A stretch of 64,000 bases of DNA from Pseudophaeobacter profundi (GCF_029697505.1 NZ_JARJEF010000002.1:62001-126000), one strand, 5' to 3'. Shown: positions 46,857 through 56,892, numbered from the stretch's first letter. The notes: generated by a model from the sequence alone, not told the origin. A program made the numbers and translations.

Positions 46857-47341
46857 CCGGTTTGAAACCCTATTTCGGTGCCCTGACCTTGGCGCTGGCC
46901 ATGTGTATCGCCTTGCTGCCGACATCCTCGGCTGCGGTGCAACCGGATGAGGTGCTAGGCGATCCAGTTCTGGAAGAGCGCGCGCGTGAGCTTTCGCAGG
47001 ATCTGCGCTGCCTGGTTTGTCGAAATGAGAATATTGATGAATCCAACGCCGAGCTGGCCCGCGATCTGCGCATCCTGGTGCGCGAGCGCCTGGTGGCAGG
47101 GGACAGCAACTCAGAGGTGATCGAGTTCGTGGTAGATCGCTACGGCGAATATGTGCTGCTGCGGCCTACCACCACCGGGGCGAACTGGCTGCTTTGGGCG
47201 GCGGGTCCTTTGATGTTGCTGCTGGCTTTGGCGATGGCGGGGGGCTATATGCGCGCCCGTGGTCGGGCTGCCGCGGCAGAGGGGGACGCCGATCTGAATG
47301 ACGAAGAGCAGGCCCGCCTGAACAAAATTCTAGATCAATAA
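46853..47341 (+). CDS. ccmH: Cytochrome c maturation protein CcmH
   Basis: Membrane-anchored thiol reductant of apocytochrome c. The 162-residue protein has a signal segment (about 8-28), the redox motif LRCLVC (C53, C56) in the family context RNENIDESNAELARDLR, and a C-terminal membrane helix (about 117-137) with a short cytoplasmic tail. Its ATG overlaps the ccmF stop by four bases. There is no CcmI-like extension. Identification is firm. Confidence 0.96.
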   Translation: MTGLKPYFGALTLALAMCIALLPTSSAAVQPDEVLGDPVLEERARELSQDLRCLVCRNENIDESNAELARDLRILVRERLVAGDSNSEVIEFVVDRYGEYVLLRPTTTGANWLLWAAGPLMLLLALAMAGGYMRARGRAAAAEGDADLNDEEQARLNKILDQ

Positions 47342-47454
47342 AACTGGTTCATGTGACGCCGGGTCCGGACTTGCGGTTCCTGCGCATTGCGGCAGGGTTA
47401 TGGCCAGGATGGCCAACTTGGCCCTGTGACCAACTGCATAGAAATGAGGCTGTG

Positions 47455-48231
47455 ATGGACTACAAGGAAATTCTCTACCGGCTTGACGATGGTCTGGCGA
47501 TTGTCACCCTGAACCGTCCGACCAAGATGAACGCCCTGACCGGCCAGATGCGGGCCGAAATCACCCATGCGATGAAGCGCGCTGCCGAGGAGGCCCGCGC
47601 CATTGTTCTGACCGGGGCTGGCACCGCCTTTTGTTCGGGCCAGGATCTGAGCGATGCCTCTGGCAATAGCGATCTGGATCTGGAGCGCACCCTGCGCGAC
47701 GAATACACCCCGATGTTGGAGGCGATCTACGATTGCCCGGTGCCCACCCTGTCGGTGATCAACGGTCCGGTGGCCGGGGCTGGGGCCAATCTGGCGCTGG
47801 CGGCGGATGTGGTCATCGCGACAGAGAGCGCCTATTTTCTGCAGGCTTTTGCGCGGATCGGCCTGATGCCGGATGCAGGGGGCACCTGGTTCCTGCCACG
47901 CCAGATGGGCCTGGCCAAGGCCATGGGCGCGGCACTATTTGCCGATAAGATCTCGGCCAAACAGGCCAGTGATTGGGGCATGATCTGGGAAGCCATCCCA
48001 GACGAGGATTTTGATGCCCATTGGCGCGCCCGCGCCGCCTATCTGGCGAATGGCCCGACCAAGGCCTTTGGCGCCATCAAAACGGCGATCCGCGACAGCT
48101 ATGGTAACTCTCTGTCTGAACAGCTGTCGCAAGAGGCACATCTGCAGGGGGAATGCGGCAAGACCCGCGATTTCAACGAAGGTGTTACAGCCTTTCTGGA
48201 AAAACGCCCGGCCAAGTTCGAAGGGCGCTAG
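47455..48231 (+). CDS. paaG: PaaG-like enoyl-CoA hydratase/isomerase
   Basis: A 258-residue crotonase-fold enzyme. The oxyanion-hole motif is AFCSGQDLSDASG (about 60-72), followed by GPVAGAGANLALAADVVIA and RIGLMPDAGGTWFLPRQMG, whose Asp takes the catalytic place as in PaaG. The end EGVTAFLEKRPAKFEGR matches the PaaG end closely. PaaG isomerises ring-1,2-epoxyphenylacetyl-CoA to an oxepin. The frame is open to 47353, but ATG 47455 has GAGG eight bases before it. No other paa gene is in the window, so the role in phenylacetate breakdown is inferred from similarity. It follows ccmH on the same strand. Confidence 0.82.
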   Translation: MDYKEILYRLDDGLAIVTLNRPTKMNALTGQMRAEITHAMKRAAEEARAIVLTGAGTAFCSGQDLSDASGNSDLDLERTLRDEYTPMLEAIYDCPVPTLSVINGPVAGAGANLALAADVVIATESAYFLQAFARIGLMPDAGGTWFLPRQMGLAKAMGAALFADKISAKQASDWGMIWEAIPDEDFDAHWRARAAYLANGPTKAFGAIKTAIRDSYGNSLSEQLSQEAHLQGECGKTRDFNEGVTAFLEKRPAKFEGR

Positions 48232-48238
48232 AACATAT

Positions 48239-48410
48239 TGCGCAAGACCGGTGACCGGTCTTGCGCATCTGGCACACTTGCGAAATCAAGCAGGCAGGCC
48301 CGTCGCGTGAAGGCGACAAGCGCTGAGGGCACATTGCATATCAGGCGCGCGGCCCAAGGACAGAAAGAGACGGCATGAAACCGACGGGTCTGATCCCGTC
48401 GGTTTTTTCA
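48239..48410 (+). ncRNA. Candidate small RNA or structured 3' UTR after paaG
   Basis: About 170 bases without a reading frame. It begins with a perfect 13-base hairpin (48239-48251 / 48255-48267, loop TGA) and ends with a textbook terminator at 48378. The first hairpin has no T-run. This could be a processed 3' UTR, an RNase-resistant tail for paaG, or an independent small RNA. Confidence 0.35.
48378..48406 (+). terminator. Rho-independent terminator (plus strand)
   Basis: Arms 48378-48388 and 48395-48405 (AAACCGACGGG / CCCGTCGGTTT) with a 6-base loop and T-run TTTTTT. CATG on both outer sides extends the pairing. It ends the paaG transcript or the small RNA candidate. Confidence 0.85.
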
Positions 48411-48427
48411 TGACCTATCGCAAATTG

Positions 48428-48462
48428 AAAAACCCGCACCGGACTGGCAGGTCCGGCACGGG
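48428..48462 (-). terminator. Rho-independent terminator after the RTX-like gene
   Basis: Arms 48433-48444 and 48451-48462 form a 12-base stem with two G-T pairs. On the minus strand five T follow. It lies 44 bases after the RTX-like stop. Confidence 0.82.
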
Positions 48463-48505
48463 GAAATCACAACTCTTGGCGCCTTCAGGGCAAACCCAAC
48501 GCGGG

Positions 48506-49480
48506 TTACCCGCTTCGGACGCCGTTCACCAGCAGTAGATGTTCGGCCAGATCAAACGAGTCATCCTGGTCTTCAACCCGTATCACCACGGCGCCATTGG
48601 CCGAGATCACCGCATCCGAGGTTCCGTCGTCATTTTCTACCATCTCCATCGACAGGTCTGGCTCGCCGTCTGCGGGATCATAGGCGTAGATCAAACGATC
48701 TTCATCCGGGGTGAAATCGGTGACAGTTGCGGCGTCACCGCCTTCCAGCCAAGAGGCCGTCAGCAGTGTGTCAGCGCCGCTGCCACCGGTGACCGTATCA
48801 TTCACACCAAAGATGACCGTGTCATCCCCGGAACCGCCAAAGACATGGTCCCCTTCGGTATCGCTATCGTCTGAGAAGTCGATTTGCAGTTGGTCGAGCA
48901 GGTTGGCAATGCCGTTGTCAGGCTCTGGATTGGCCAGAAATTCAGCCTCGGCAGTGGCGTCCATGGTGCCGCTGGCGACAATCACGTCATTGCCTCCGTC
49001 GCCGTGCAATGTATCAGTGCCGGTGGCGTCAATCAGTACGTCATCGTCACGACCGCCACGGCTTTGGTCGTCGTCCTCGCCGCCCATGACCAGATCATTG
49101 CCATGGCCACCAAAGACGCTGTCATCGCCCGCGCCCCCCTGGACTGTGTCATGACCGCCGTCGCCAAAGACCCGGTCATCGCCGTCACCACCGTCTAGGT
49201 TATCGGTGCCGTTTTTGCCAAGAATGGTGTTGTCAGTTTCGTCTCCGACAATTTCGTCGTCACCGCTGGCACCGGTGAAGGGATCGATGCTATCGCCGCC
49301 GCCTGTGTCGGTACCGCCTGTGTCGTCACCGCCGCCAGTATCTCCACCACCGGTATCTCCACCACCACTGGTGTCCGAACCGCCGTCAGTATCGCTTGAA
49401 ATGTTGTCGTCATCATCATCATCAATAATGAAGGCAACGCCTGCAATGAGGCCAACCCCCAACAGAGCCATCCACAACAT
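48506..49480 (-). CDS. RTX-like calcium-binding protein with N-terminal membrane segment
   Basis: A 324-residue, very acidic protein. Residues 1-19 are a single hydrophobic segment (MLWMALLGVGLIAGVAFII), followed by six Asp and then a low-complexity Gly/Asp/Thr linker (about 28-65) built from GGGDTGGGDTGG-type units. Residues about 70-240 hold RTX-like nonapeptides (GGDGDDRVFGDGG, GGAGDDSVFGGHG) that would bind calcium in a beta roll. The last 80 residues form a separate domain (VTDFTPDEDRLIYAYD) seen in many roseobacter calcium-binding proteins. It is probably exported or membrane-anchored facing outward. Function is unknown. Confidence 0.88.
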   Translation of the reverse strand: MLWMALLGVGLIAGVAFIIDDDDDDNISSDTDGGSDTSGGGDTGGGDTGGGDDTGGTDTGGGDSIDPFTGASGDDEIVGDETDNTILGKNGTDNLDGGDGDDRVFGDGGHDTVQGGAGDDSVFGGHGNDLVMGGEDDDQSRGGRDDDVLIDATGTDTLHGDGGNDVIVASGTMDATAEAEFLANPEPDNGIANLLDQLQIDFSDDSDTEGDHVFGGSGDDTVIFGVNDTVTGGSGADTLLTASWLEGGDAATVTDFTPDEDRLIYAYDPADGEPDLSMEMVENDDGTSDAVISANGAVVIRVEDQDDSFDLAEHLLLVNGVRSG

Positions 49481-49711
49481 GAAAATTCCCCCAGAAAATA
49501 TAAATATTTCATAAAAATTACTGCAATCTTTGCGCGAATAATAGGGAAATTGATTTCAATTTGAGTTGAAAAATCGATTTGATTTGAACAATCCCGACAT
49601 TCGACGCCAATTGTCTTTTATCCAAGGCTAATCCCCAGCGCGCCGGGACGCACCGATATGGTGCTTGGACTGCCCAGGGGGACGGGGACGAACGGCCCCG
49701 ATGAAACAAGA

Positions 49712-49738
49712 AAAGCCCCGCCGAGAAGGCGAGGCTTT
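49712..49738 (-). terminator. Terminator after gltA
   Basis: Arms 49712-49722 and 49728-49738 (AAAGCCCCGCC / GGCGAGGCTTT, one mismatch) with a 5-base loop. On the minus strand a T-rich run follows. It lies 28 bases after the gltA stop. Confidence 0.75.
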
Positions 49739-49765
49739 GCATCTGTTTATCTGTCGCGCCGCAGA

Positions 49766-51061
49766 TTAGCGGTTTTCGATATCGACATAGTCGCGCGTGG
49801 TCTGCCCCAGATAGAGCTGACGTGGGCGGCCAATTTTGTTTTGTGGATCTGCGATCATTTCTTTCCACTGCGAGATCCAGCCAACGGTGCGCGACAGCGC
49901 GAAGATCGGCGTGAACATCGAGGTCGGGAAACCCATGGCTTCCAGAATGATGCCGGAATAGAAATCCACATTCGGGAAAAGTTTCTTTTCCTTGAAATAG
50001 GGATCATTCAGTGCGGTCTGTTCCAGCTCTTTGGCGACCTGCAGCAGTGGGTTGTCTTCCACACCCAGCAGTTCAAGCACCTCATCGGCGGATTGTTTCA
50101 GCACGGTGGCGCGTGGATCGGTGTTCTTATATACCCGGTGACCAAAACCCATCAGGCGGAAAGGATCATCCTTATCCTTGGCGCGGGCGATGAATTCGGG
50201 AATGCGGTCAACCGTACCGATCTCTTTCAGCATTTCCAGGCAGGCCTGGTTGGCGCCGCCATGGGCCGGACCCCAAAGGCAGGCAATGCCGGCTGCGATA
50301 CAGGCAAAGGGATTTGCACCAGAAGAAGAGGCCAGACGCACAGTCGAAGTAGAGGCGTTTTGTTCGTGATCGGCGTGCAGGGTGAAAATCCGGTCCATTG
50401 CGCGGCTCAGGATCGGGTTCACGTTGTATTCTTCGGCCGGAACCGAGAAGCACATGTGCAGGAAGTTTGCAGCGTAGTCCAGATCGTTGCGCGGATACAC
50501 AAATGGCTGGCCGATAGAGTATTTATAGGCCATGGCCGCAATTGTCGGCAGCTTCGCAATCAGGCGGATCGAGGCAACTTCGCGCTGCCAGGGATCAGAA
50601 ATATCAGTGGAATCGTGGTAGAAGGCAGACATCGCGCCGACAACACCAACCAGCGTTGCCATTGGATGCGCATCGCGGCGGAACCCACGGAAGAAGTTGT
50701 GCATCTGTTCATGCACCATGGTGTGACGGGTCACACGCGCTTCAAAATCTTCCAGTTGTGTCGCGGTTGGCAGCTCACCGTAAAGAAGCAGATAGCAGAC
50801 TTCCAGATAGTGCGATTGCGAGGCAAGCTGGTCGATGGGATAGCCACGGTGCAGCAATTCACCCTTGCCACCGTCGATGAAGGTGATGGTGCTGTCGCAG
50901 CTGGCGGTCGAGGTGAAACCCGGATCATATGTAAAAACGCCGGCTTGGGCGTAGAGTTTACGAATGTCCAGAACATCAGGCCCAGCGGTCGGCGAGAAAA
51001 TGGGAAGCTCATAGTCTTGGCCATTCAGGCTGAGCTTTGCGGTCTTCTGTGTCTCGGTCAT
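49766..51061 (-). CDS. gltA: Citrate synthase
   Basis: Type II citrate synthase of 431 residues, condensing oxaloacetate and acetyl-CoA at the head of the TCA cycle. The N-terminal beta region is typical ([20 protein letters not shown]). Catalytic motifs are [32 protein letters not shown] and [15 protein letters not shown], with the final Asp in [13 protein letters not shown]. The frame is open to 51088, but [14 protein letters not shown] at 51061 is the family start. A hairpin with a T-run (51087-51110) between it and gltX suggests its own promoter. Identification is firm. Confidence 0.97.
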   Translation of the reverse strand: MTETQKTAKLSLNGQDYELPIFSPTAGPDVLDIRKLYAQAGVFTYDPGFTSTASCDSTITFIDGGKGELLHRGYPIDQLASQSHYLEVCYLLLYGELPTATQLEDFEARVTRHTMVHEQMHNFFRGFRRDAHPMATLVGVVGAMSAFYHDSTDISDPWQREVASIRLIAKLPTIAAMAYKYSIGQPFVYPRNDLDYAANFLHMCFSVPAEEYNVNPILSRAMDRIFTLHADHEQNASTSTVRLASSSGANPFACIAAGIACLWGPAHGGANQACLEMLKEIGTVDRIPEFIARAKDKDDPFRLMGFGHRVYKNTDPRATVLKQSADEVLELLGVEDNPLLQVAKELEQTALNDPYFKEKKLFPNVDFYSGIILEAMGFPTSMFTPIFALSRTVGWISQWKEMIADPQNKIGRPRQLYLGQTTRDYVDIENR

Positions 51062-51086
51062 AGATGTTCCTTCCTGTATCAGGCAC

Positions 51087-51110
51087 AAAAACCCGGAAGT
51101 ATGTTCCGGG
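51087..51110 (-). terminator. Terminator between gltX and gltA
   Basis: Arms CCCGGAA (51092-51098) and TTCCGGG (51104-51110) with a 5-base loop; on the minus strand five T follow. It can end gltX transcripts before gltA. It lies 26 bases before the gltA ATG and could also act as an attenuator. Confidence 0.7.
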
Positions 51111-51179
51111 CTGGGTGCAGGCAGTACCTGCGCGCAGGGCGCGCAGGTGAGGTGTTAGCGGAACAGGCTTTCTGACCGG

Positions 51180-52592
51180 TTAAGGGCAGGATTCGCCTGT
51201 GGCGTCATTGAGCCGGGCCAAGGTTTCTTCGCGGCCCAGGATCAGCATCATATCAAACACCGACGGTGTTACGGCACGGCCGGCCAGCACGGCCCGCAGG
51301 GGGGCGGCCAGTTTGCCGAACTTGGTGTCATGGGCTTCTGCAAACTGATTGAGAAGCGCCTCAAGATCGTCACGCGTCCAGCTAGCACTTTGCAGCTGCG
51401 GCGTCAATTGAGACAGTATACCGTCGGATACAGATGCCAGTGCCTTAGCCGCTTTTGCATCGGGTTCAATCGGTCGCGAAACCAGAACAAAATGTGCTTT
51501 TTCAAGAAGGTCCGGGAAGGTACGCGCCCGATCTTTCAGACAATACATTGCCCGTTCAAGATTTGCTGACTTTACGTCATCTAGCGGTGGTTTGCCAGCC
51601 GCCTGCAGGTAGGATTGTATTTCTTGCCGCAATGCGGCGTCATCGCTAACAGCAATATGCTGGCCAGACAGGTTTTCCAGCTTCTTGGTGTCAAAACGTG
51701 CCGGGCTTTTGCCGATTGCTTCCAGGCCGAACCATTCTTTCGCCTGCGCGTCGCTGAAGAATTCGTCGTCGCCGTGGCTCCAGCCCAGGCGGGCCAGGTA
51801 ATTGCGCATGCCAGCCGCGCTATAACCCATGGCCTGATATTCCTGCGCGCCAAGCGCCCCATGCCGTTTGGACAGTTTTTTTCCATCGGGCCCATGAATA
51901 AGCGGAATATGGGCCCAGATAGGAACCTCCCAGCCCATGGCATCATAGATCATCATCTGGCGCGCGGCATTGTTCAGGTGGTCATCACCGCGAATGACAT
52001 GGGTGACGCCCATATCGTGGTCATCAACCACAACCGCCAGCATGTAGACCGGCGTTCCATCCGAGCGCAGAAGAATCATATCATCCAGCTGGTCGTTTTG
52101 AATGGTAACATCACCCTGGACCTGGTCGTGAATCACCGTGGTGCCCGTGGTTGGTGCCTTGATGCGGATCACAAAGGGCGCATCCGGATGGCTGGCGGCA
52201 TCCGCGTCGCGCCAAGGAGAGCGGTAAAGCGTTGATTTGCCTTCAGCCTTTGCCGCCTCGCGGAAGGCTGCGATCTCTTCCTGACTGGCAAAACACTTGT
52301 AGGCCTTGCCCGCAGCCAAGAGCTGCTGTGCGACCTCTGCGTGGCGACTGGCACCTGCAAATTGGCTGACAATCTCGCCATCATGATCCAGGCCCAACCA
52401 GGCCATGCCCTGCAAAATGGCGGCGGTGGCCTCTGGAGTGGAGCGGGCGCGATCAGTGTCTTCGATGCGCAGCAGGAATTTCCCACCCCGCCCGCGCGCA
52501 AAAAGCCAGTTAAACAAGGCGGTGCGCGCACCACCAATGTGCAAATAGCCTGTAGGAGAGGGGGCGAATCGGGTGACGACCGGTTTGGACAT
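51180..52592 (-). CDS. gltX: Glutamyl-tRNA synthetase
   Basis: Class I aminoacyl-tRNA synthetase of 470 residues. The HIGH-type motif is [18 protein letters not shown] (12-29), and the KMSKS-type motif is [29 protein letters not shown] follows the catalytic core, and the C-terminal helical anticodon-binding part ends the protein. The KLSKRHGA form is common in alphaproteobacterial GltX. Its start is only 14 bases from the start assigned to the oppositely transcribed comEC. Many alphaproteobacteria have two gltX copies; which one charges tRNA-Gln cannot be told here. Confidence 0.96.
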   Translation of the reverse strand: MSKPVVTRFAPSPTGYLHIGGARTALFNWLFARGRGGKFLLRIEDTDRARSTPEATAAILQGMAWLGLDHDGEIVSQFAGASRHAEVAQQLLAAGKAYKCFASQEEIAAFREAAKAEGKSTLYRSPWRDADAASHPDAPFVIRIKAPTTGTTVIHDQVQGDVTIQNDQLDDMILLRSDGTPVYMLAVVVDDHDMGVTHVIRGDDHLNNAARQMMIYDAMGWEVPIWAHIPLIHGPDGKKLSKRHGALGAQEYQAMGYSAAGMRNYLARLGWSHGDDEFFSDAQAKEWFGLEAIGKSPARFDTKKLENLSGQHIAVSDDAALRQEIQSYLQAAGKPPLDDVKSANLERAMYCLKDRARTFPDLLEKAHFVLVSRPIEPDAKAAKALASVSDGILSQLTPQLQSASWTRDDLEALLNQFAEAHDTKFGKLAAPLRAVLAGRAVTPSVFDMMLILGREETLARLNDATGESCP

Positions 52593-52606
52593 GAGGTGAT
52601 CTACCT

Positions 52607-54733
52607 TTGGAAACCAAATATGAGCGAGATTTTCCGCCTATGTACCGGGCCGCGTGGCTTGGAGCAACCATGCGGCTCTTGCGGGGTGCCGATCATGCAC
52701 TGCAGGCGCAGCGTGGCCATCTGTTGGCCTGGGGGCCTGTCTGCATCGGGCTGGGCATTGGCAGCTTCTTTTGTCTGAAACGTGACCCAGACGCGCTGAT
52801 CTTTGGCTCTCTTTTTCTGACTATGATCGTGGCGCTGTTTTTTATCCGCAAAAGCGATATACGCGGGATGCTGGCAATGGCCATATTTCTGGCCGGACTG
52901 GGATTTTGCATCACCGCCTCGCGCAGCTATCAGGTTTCTGCCCCCATTCTGAGCTTTCGCTATTTTGGCCCGATCGAGGGGCGTGTGATTGCCCTGGATC
53001 GTTCGGGCAGCGGGGCGCTTCGGATGACGCTGGATCAGGTGCGCCTTGTGCGGGTCGCACCGGCCAAAACACCTGAACGGGTGCGCCTGTCCCTTGGGCC
53101 GACGCAAAGAACGCCGCTGATTGGCGCGCGGGTTGCCACCACCGGGCATCTGATGCCGCCGCAGGGCCCCAGTGAACCAGGCGGGTTTGACTACCGACGC
53201 CATGCCTGGTTTTTACAACTTGGGGCCAATGGTTACACCCGCAATCCCGTTCTGACCGTGATGCCACCGCAGTCCGGCCTGGCGCTGCAACGGTTCCGTC
53301 AGAACCTGTCGCAGCTGGTGCAGCATCGTTTGGATCCTGCGATCAGTGGGTTTGCCGCAGCGATCATTGCCGGGGACCGCAGCGGCGTGACGCAGCAGGT
53401 CACTACGGCGCTGCGCGCAAGTAACCTTTCGCATCTCTTGGCGATTTCCGGACTACACATGGGGCTGTTGTCCGGGTTTGTCTTTGCCTTTCTCAGGTTC
53501 GGCCTTTGCCTTTGCCCACCCTTTGCGTTGCGTTGGAATGTCAAGAAAATTTCCGCCGGTGCAGCGCTGGTCACGGCAATGGTCTATCTCGGTATCTCCG
53601 GCGGAAATGTTTCAACAGAACGGGCCTTTATCATGGTTTCGGTCCTGCTCTGTGCGGTCTTGCTGGATCGGCGGGCCCTGTCCTTGCGGGCGGTTGCGGT
53701 GGCCGCGATTCTTGTGCTTTTGCGCCGACCTGAAACCCTGCTGAGCCCAGGTTTCCAGATGAGCTTTGCCGCCACGACCGCATTAGTGGCGGTCTTTGGA
53801 TGGATCCGGTTGCAGCCCTGGAAGCTGGGGCCGACCTGGCTGCGCCCGGTCTTCACAGTCGTGATTTCCTCTGCAGTTGCAGGCCTCGCAACCGCCCCCT
53901 TTGGCGCGGCGCACTTCAATACTCTGTCTCACTATGGGTTGGTGGCGAATGTTCTGGCGGTGCCCGTCATGGGGGCTGTGGTTGTTCCGTCGGCGGTGCT
54001 GTCCCTCTGTCTTGCGCCATTTGGTCTGGAAGAGGTCGGGTTTTGGCTGTTAGAGCGGGGGCTGCGTTGGATACTATGGGTGGCGACTTGGGTATCGGGC
54101 TTTCCCAATGCCCAAAGTGGCGTCCCATCGCCAAATAGCTGGGTCTTGCCTGTCTTTTCCCTTGGGGCACTGATCCCGCTGCTCTGGCAGGGAGGGCGGC
54201 TGCGTTGGTGTGGGATTCCTGTCATTCTGCTCTCCCTAGGGGGATGGGCAGGCAGCAGCAGACCGGTTGTCTTGATCTCATCTGATGGCGGCCTGGTTGG
54301 AGTCTTGACCCCTGCTGGACGGGCGGTGTCGCGCAAGGCGGCGAAAGGATATGTAGCCAGGTCATGGTTGGCCGCAGATGGAGACCTGAGTGAACAAGCA
54401 CAGGCAGCGGCACGCTGGAGTGCATCCTCTCTATCCGCCCCCTCGGTGCCAGAGCCAGCCCCCCCAAAGGCAGGTGGCCTGCGCAGAATAAAGATCCTGG
54501 GTTTCAGCCTGACCCATGTTGTTGGCAAAAGGCAGGCGCGCGCTCAAACAGAGTGTTCCGCAGCAGATCTTGTGGTGACCAATGTCGCCTTGGACTTGCG
54601 AGGGCCCTGTCGAATTCTCACTCCTGCCCTGTTGCTGCGCAGTGGAAGCATCAAAATAGGTTCTGATGGCATCCTTGTTTCAGCCCGTGACGTTGCAGGA
54701 AACCGCCCCTGGTCCCGTCCTTGGAGAAGGTGA
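52607..54733 (+). CDS. comEC: ComEC/Rec2 family DNA uptake channel protein
   Basis: A 708-residue inner-membrane protein of the ComEC family that passes single-stranded DNA into the cytoplasm during transformation. The N-terminal DUF4131-like part has several membrane helices; [19 protein letters not shown] is a conserved family segment. The competence domain contains [12 protein letters not shown] and [17 protein letters not shown] (near residue 280), followed by about eight helices. The C-terminal 150 residues are soluble but do not form a full metallo-beta-lactamase domain. A TTG at 52607 with GAGG ten bases upstream is taken as start; ATG 52640 is the alternative. Confidence 0.9.
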   Translation: METKYERDFPPMYRAAWLGATMRLLRGADHALQAQRGHLLAWGPVCIGLGIGSFFCLKRDPDALIFGSLFLTMIVALFFIRKSDIRGMLAMAIFLAGLGFCITASRSYQVSAPILSFRYFGPIEGRVIALDRSGSGALRMTLDQVRLVRVAPAKTPERVRLSLGPTQRTPLIGARVATTGHLMPPQGPSEPGGFDYRRHAWFLQLGANGYTRNPVLTVMPPQSGLALQRFRQNLSQLVQHRLDPAISGFAAAIIAGDRSGVTQQVTTALRASNLSHLLAISGLHMGLLSGFVFAFLRFGLCLCPPFALRWNVKKISAGAALVTAMVYLGISGGNVSTERAFIMVSVLLCAVLLDRRALSLRAVAVAAILVLLRRPETLLSPGFQMSFAATTALVAVFGWIRLQPWKLGPTWLRPVFTVVISSAVAGLATAPFGAAHFNTLSHYGLVANVLAVPVMGAVVVPSAVLSLCLAPFGLEEVGFWLLERGLRWILWVATWVSGFPNAQSGVPSPNSWVLPVFSLGALIPLLWQGGRLRWCGIPVILLSLGGWAGSSRPVVLISSDGGLVGVLTPAGRAVSRKAAKGYVARSWLAADGDLSEQAQAAARWSASSLSAPSVPEPAPPKAGGLRRIKILGFSLTHVVGKRQARAQTECSAADLVVTNVALDLRGPCRILTPALLLRSGSIKIGSDGILVSARDVAGNRPWSRPWRR

Positions 54734-54769
54734 AGGCCTCGTCCTTGCCATTCGCCATGGGCAAAACCA

Positions 54770-55477
54770 CTAGTAGCTGCGGATCAAACCGACCAACCGT
54801 CCCTGAACCTTGACCTGATCTTCAGAATAGCTGCGCGCTTCATATGCTGGGTTTTCAGCCTCCAGCACGACAAGGCCATTCCTGCGGAACAGTCTTTTTA
54901 GGGTGGCTTCTTCATCGGCCACCAAGGCGACGACAATGTCGCCATCATCAGCTGTATTCGTTTCGCGGATCACAACGGTGTCGCCATCATTGATGCCTGC
55001 ATTGATCATGGAATCGCCGCGAACCTCCAATGCGTAGTGCTTGCCATTCGAAGATAGCATGGTTTGCGGAATTGCAATTTGATGGCTGATTTGATTGATT
55101 GCTTCGATTGGAACACCTGCCGCGATGCGGCCCATGACAGGGATCTCCTGCGCGGTGGCGACCGGCTGCGCCGTCGATTGGCGCGTCTCCCGCAGTGGTC
55201 CCGGGGAAGGCGTGGCGACGCTGCTCTTCGGTGGCGGAGAGGACATGGGAGGAGGGCTCATATTCTCAGGTAGGCGCAGGATTTCAATGGCCCGGGCTCG
55301 GTGGGCAAGGCGACGAATAAAGCCGCGTTCCTCGAGGGCTGTGATAAGCCGATGGATCCCCGATTTGGAGCGAAGATCCAACGCAACTTTCATTTCATCA
55401 AAACTAGGGGGAACACCGTCCTTCTGCAGGCGACGATGAATGAAGTTCAATAGATCCAACTGCTTCTTTGTCAGCAT
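54770..55477 (-). CDS. lexA: SOS repressor LexA
   Basis: Repressor and self-cleaving serine peptidase controlling the SOS response. The 235-residue length is usual for alphaproteobacteria. The winged helix occupies residues 1-65 ([16 protein letters not shown], then [20 protein letters not shown]). The self-cleavage site is A120-G121 in [12 protein letters not shown], and the catalytic pair is S156 ([11 protein letters not shown]) and K194 (EEATLKRLF). The frame reaches 55549, but [10 protein letters not shown] at 55477 is the family start. Two GTTC-N7-GTTC operators lie upstream at 55509 and 55584. It follows moeA on the same strand but has its own promoter. Confidence 0.97.
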   Translation of the reverse strand: MLTKKQLDLLNFIHRRLQKDGVPPSFDEMKVALDLRSKSGIHRLITALEERGFIRRLAHRARAIEILRLPENMSPPPMSSPPPKSSVATPSPGPLRETRQSTAQPVATAQEIPVMGRIAAGVPIEAINQISHQIAIPQTMLSSNGKHYALEVRGDSMINAGINDGDTVVIRETNTADDGDIVVALVADEEATLKRLFRRNGLVVLEAENPAYEARSYSEDQVKVQGRLVGLIRSY

Positions 55478-55508
55478 GACTGCCCCTTTCAACCCGTAAT
55501 TGGCATTT

Positions 55509-55523
55509 GTTCTACTCATGTTC
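55509..55523 (-). promoter_or_regulatory. LexA box, proximal, upstream of lexA
   Basis: On the plus strand GTTCTACTCATGTTC, an exact GTTC-N7-GTTC operator. It ends 32 bases before the lexA ATG, suited to autorepression. Confidence 0.9.
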
Positions 55524-55583
55524 CCGTTTTGTGTCAATGCTTCAAGCATGCTTTGAGGTTTTTATGAGAGTTTTACTCCGCTT

Positions 55584-55598
55584 GTTCATTTTTTGTTC
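55584..55598 (-). promoter_or_regulatory. LexA box, distal, upstream of lexA
   Basis: On the plus strand GTTCATTTTTTGTTC, a second exact GTTC-N7-GTTC operator. It lies 107 bases before the lexA ATG and 75 bases from the proximal box, about seven helical turns. Confidence 0.82.
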
Positions 55599-55719
55599 TA
55601 TAAGCGAATAATAATATCTCTTCTGGCGAAGCGAAAAGGCAGGCCTGGAAAATGGAGGTCCAATTGTAAAAAGGCAGTTGCTTAAACTATTCCGACAAAC
55701 GGGGCGGACTGTTTTGAGT

Positions 55720-56892
55720 TCAGAGCGGTAGGTATTGCACCGTGTCACCGGCGTCATGGGCGGGTTCATGCGGTGGGAGAATTAGAAGCGCATTGGCTGC
55801 TGATAGCACCGTGAGCAGCGCGCTGTCCTGGTTGTCTGCCACGGTGATTTCGCCGTTGGAAACGGTGGCGCGCATATAGTGTTGGCGCGGGCCGTTCCCT
55901 TTGGTGGGATGAGAAAGCCGGGCCATCGAAATTTGGCAGAGCTGGGCCGGTAGCCCGCACATTTGGCGGATCATCGGTTGTAGAAAGACATGACCGCAAA
56001 CCATTGCGGATACAGGGTTTCCAGGCAATCCAACCATCGGAGTGCCCTGCAGCCGCCCGGCCATAAGCGGTTTGCCCGGACGCATAGCAACCTTGTAAAA
56101 TGCGCGCTCCATGCCAAGGTCGGCGGCAACCCTTGCGACAAGATCATGGTCTCCAACCGAGGCACCGCCAATTGTGACAATCAGGTCAGCGCCTGCGGTC
56201 AGAGAGAAAGCAGTGCGCAGGGAGGCGATATTGTCTTGTGCGATTGGAAGTATACGCGCGTCGGCACCAAAACTTTCGAGCATCGCCTTTAGCCCAAAGG
56301 TATTAGAGGCGATGATTTGATCCGGGCCCGGGGTTTCCCCTGGCATGACCAATTCATCGCCCGTAGAAATAAGGGCAACAATGGGGCGACGGCGGACCGG
56401 AATGTTGGGGATGTTCATGGCCGCCAAGAGAGCAACATCTGCAGGCCGCAAAATCCGCGGGGCCGTAAGGCACTGACCATTACAAAAGTCGCCAGCTCTT
56501 GGGCGAATATTGTCAGAGGGCCCAGGTTGGTTGACGATGGTGATCAGGTCTTTTTTTCGGCTGACATCCTCTTGAATAACAACAAAATTTGCGCCGACGG
56601 GCAGCGGCGCGCCGGTGAAAATTCTGACCGCCTGACCGGGCTTGAGTGGCGCGTCATATCGATGTCCTGCAGCGGCTTCTCCGACCACCTGGAACATCGC
56701 GTGTAATTCCACCTCTTCGGCCTTTACGGCATAGCCGTCCATGGCCGAGGCGGAAAAGGGCGGCTGGTCGCGGCGGGCGTGGACGTCCTGCGCCAGGACC
56801 CGGTTTGCCGCCTGACTCAGGGGGACATCTTCGATCTCTAGTGTCGCGCAAAGATCCAATAGGGCCGCGTGGGCCTCGGAAACTGAAATCAT
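55720..56892 (-). CDS. moeA: Molybdopterin molybdenumtransferase MoeA
   Basis: Inserts molybdate into molybdopterin with MogA. The 390-residue protein begins MISVSEAHAALLDLC and shows FSASAMDGYAVKAEEVE (domain I/II), GAPLPVGANFVVIQEDV, then the MoCF-type domain with STGDELVMPGE and IVTIGGASVGDHD. VGLPGNPVSAMVCGHVF is also characteristic. moaC ends at the base before its ATG, so the two genes are directly adjacent and surely co-transcribed. A C-terminal beta domain closes it. Identification is firm. Confidence 0.95.
   Translation of the reverse strand: MISVSEAHAALLDLCATLEIEDVPLSQAANRVLAQDVHARRDQPPFSASAMDGYAVKAEEVELHAMFQVVGEAAAGHRYDAPLKPGQAVRIFTGAPLPVGANFVVIQEDVSRKKDLITIVNQPGPSDNIRPRAGDFCNGQCLTAPRILRPADVALLAAMNIPNIPVRRRPIVALISTGDELVMPGETPGPDQIIASNTFGLKAMLESFGADARILPIAQDNIASLRTAFSLTAGADLIVTIGGASVGDHDLVARVAADLGMERAFYKVAMRPGKPLMAGRLQGTPMVGLPGNPVSAMVCGHVFLQPMIRQMCGLPAQLCQISMARLSHPTKGNGPRQHYMRATVSNGEITVADNQDSALLTVLSAANALLILPPHEPAHDAGDTVQYLPL

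Noticed and set aside
45315-46925. 536-codon open frame antisense to ccmF
   Set aside because: The product is a Pro/Arg/His/Gln-rich shadow without protein-like features; ccmF on the plus strand is unmistakable.
49658-51175. 505-codon open frame antisense to gltA
   Set aside because: It mirrors the citrate synthase gene, has no ribosome site or domain, and gltA carries all catalytic motifs.
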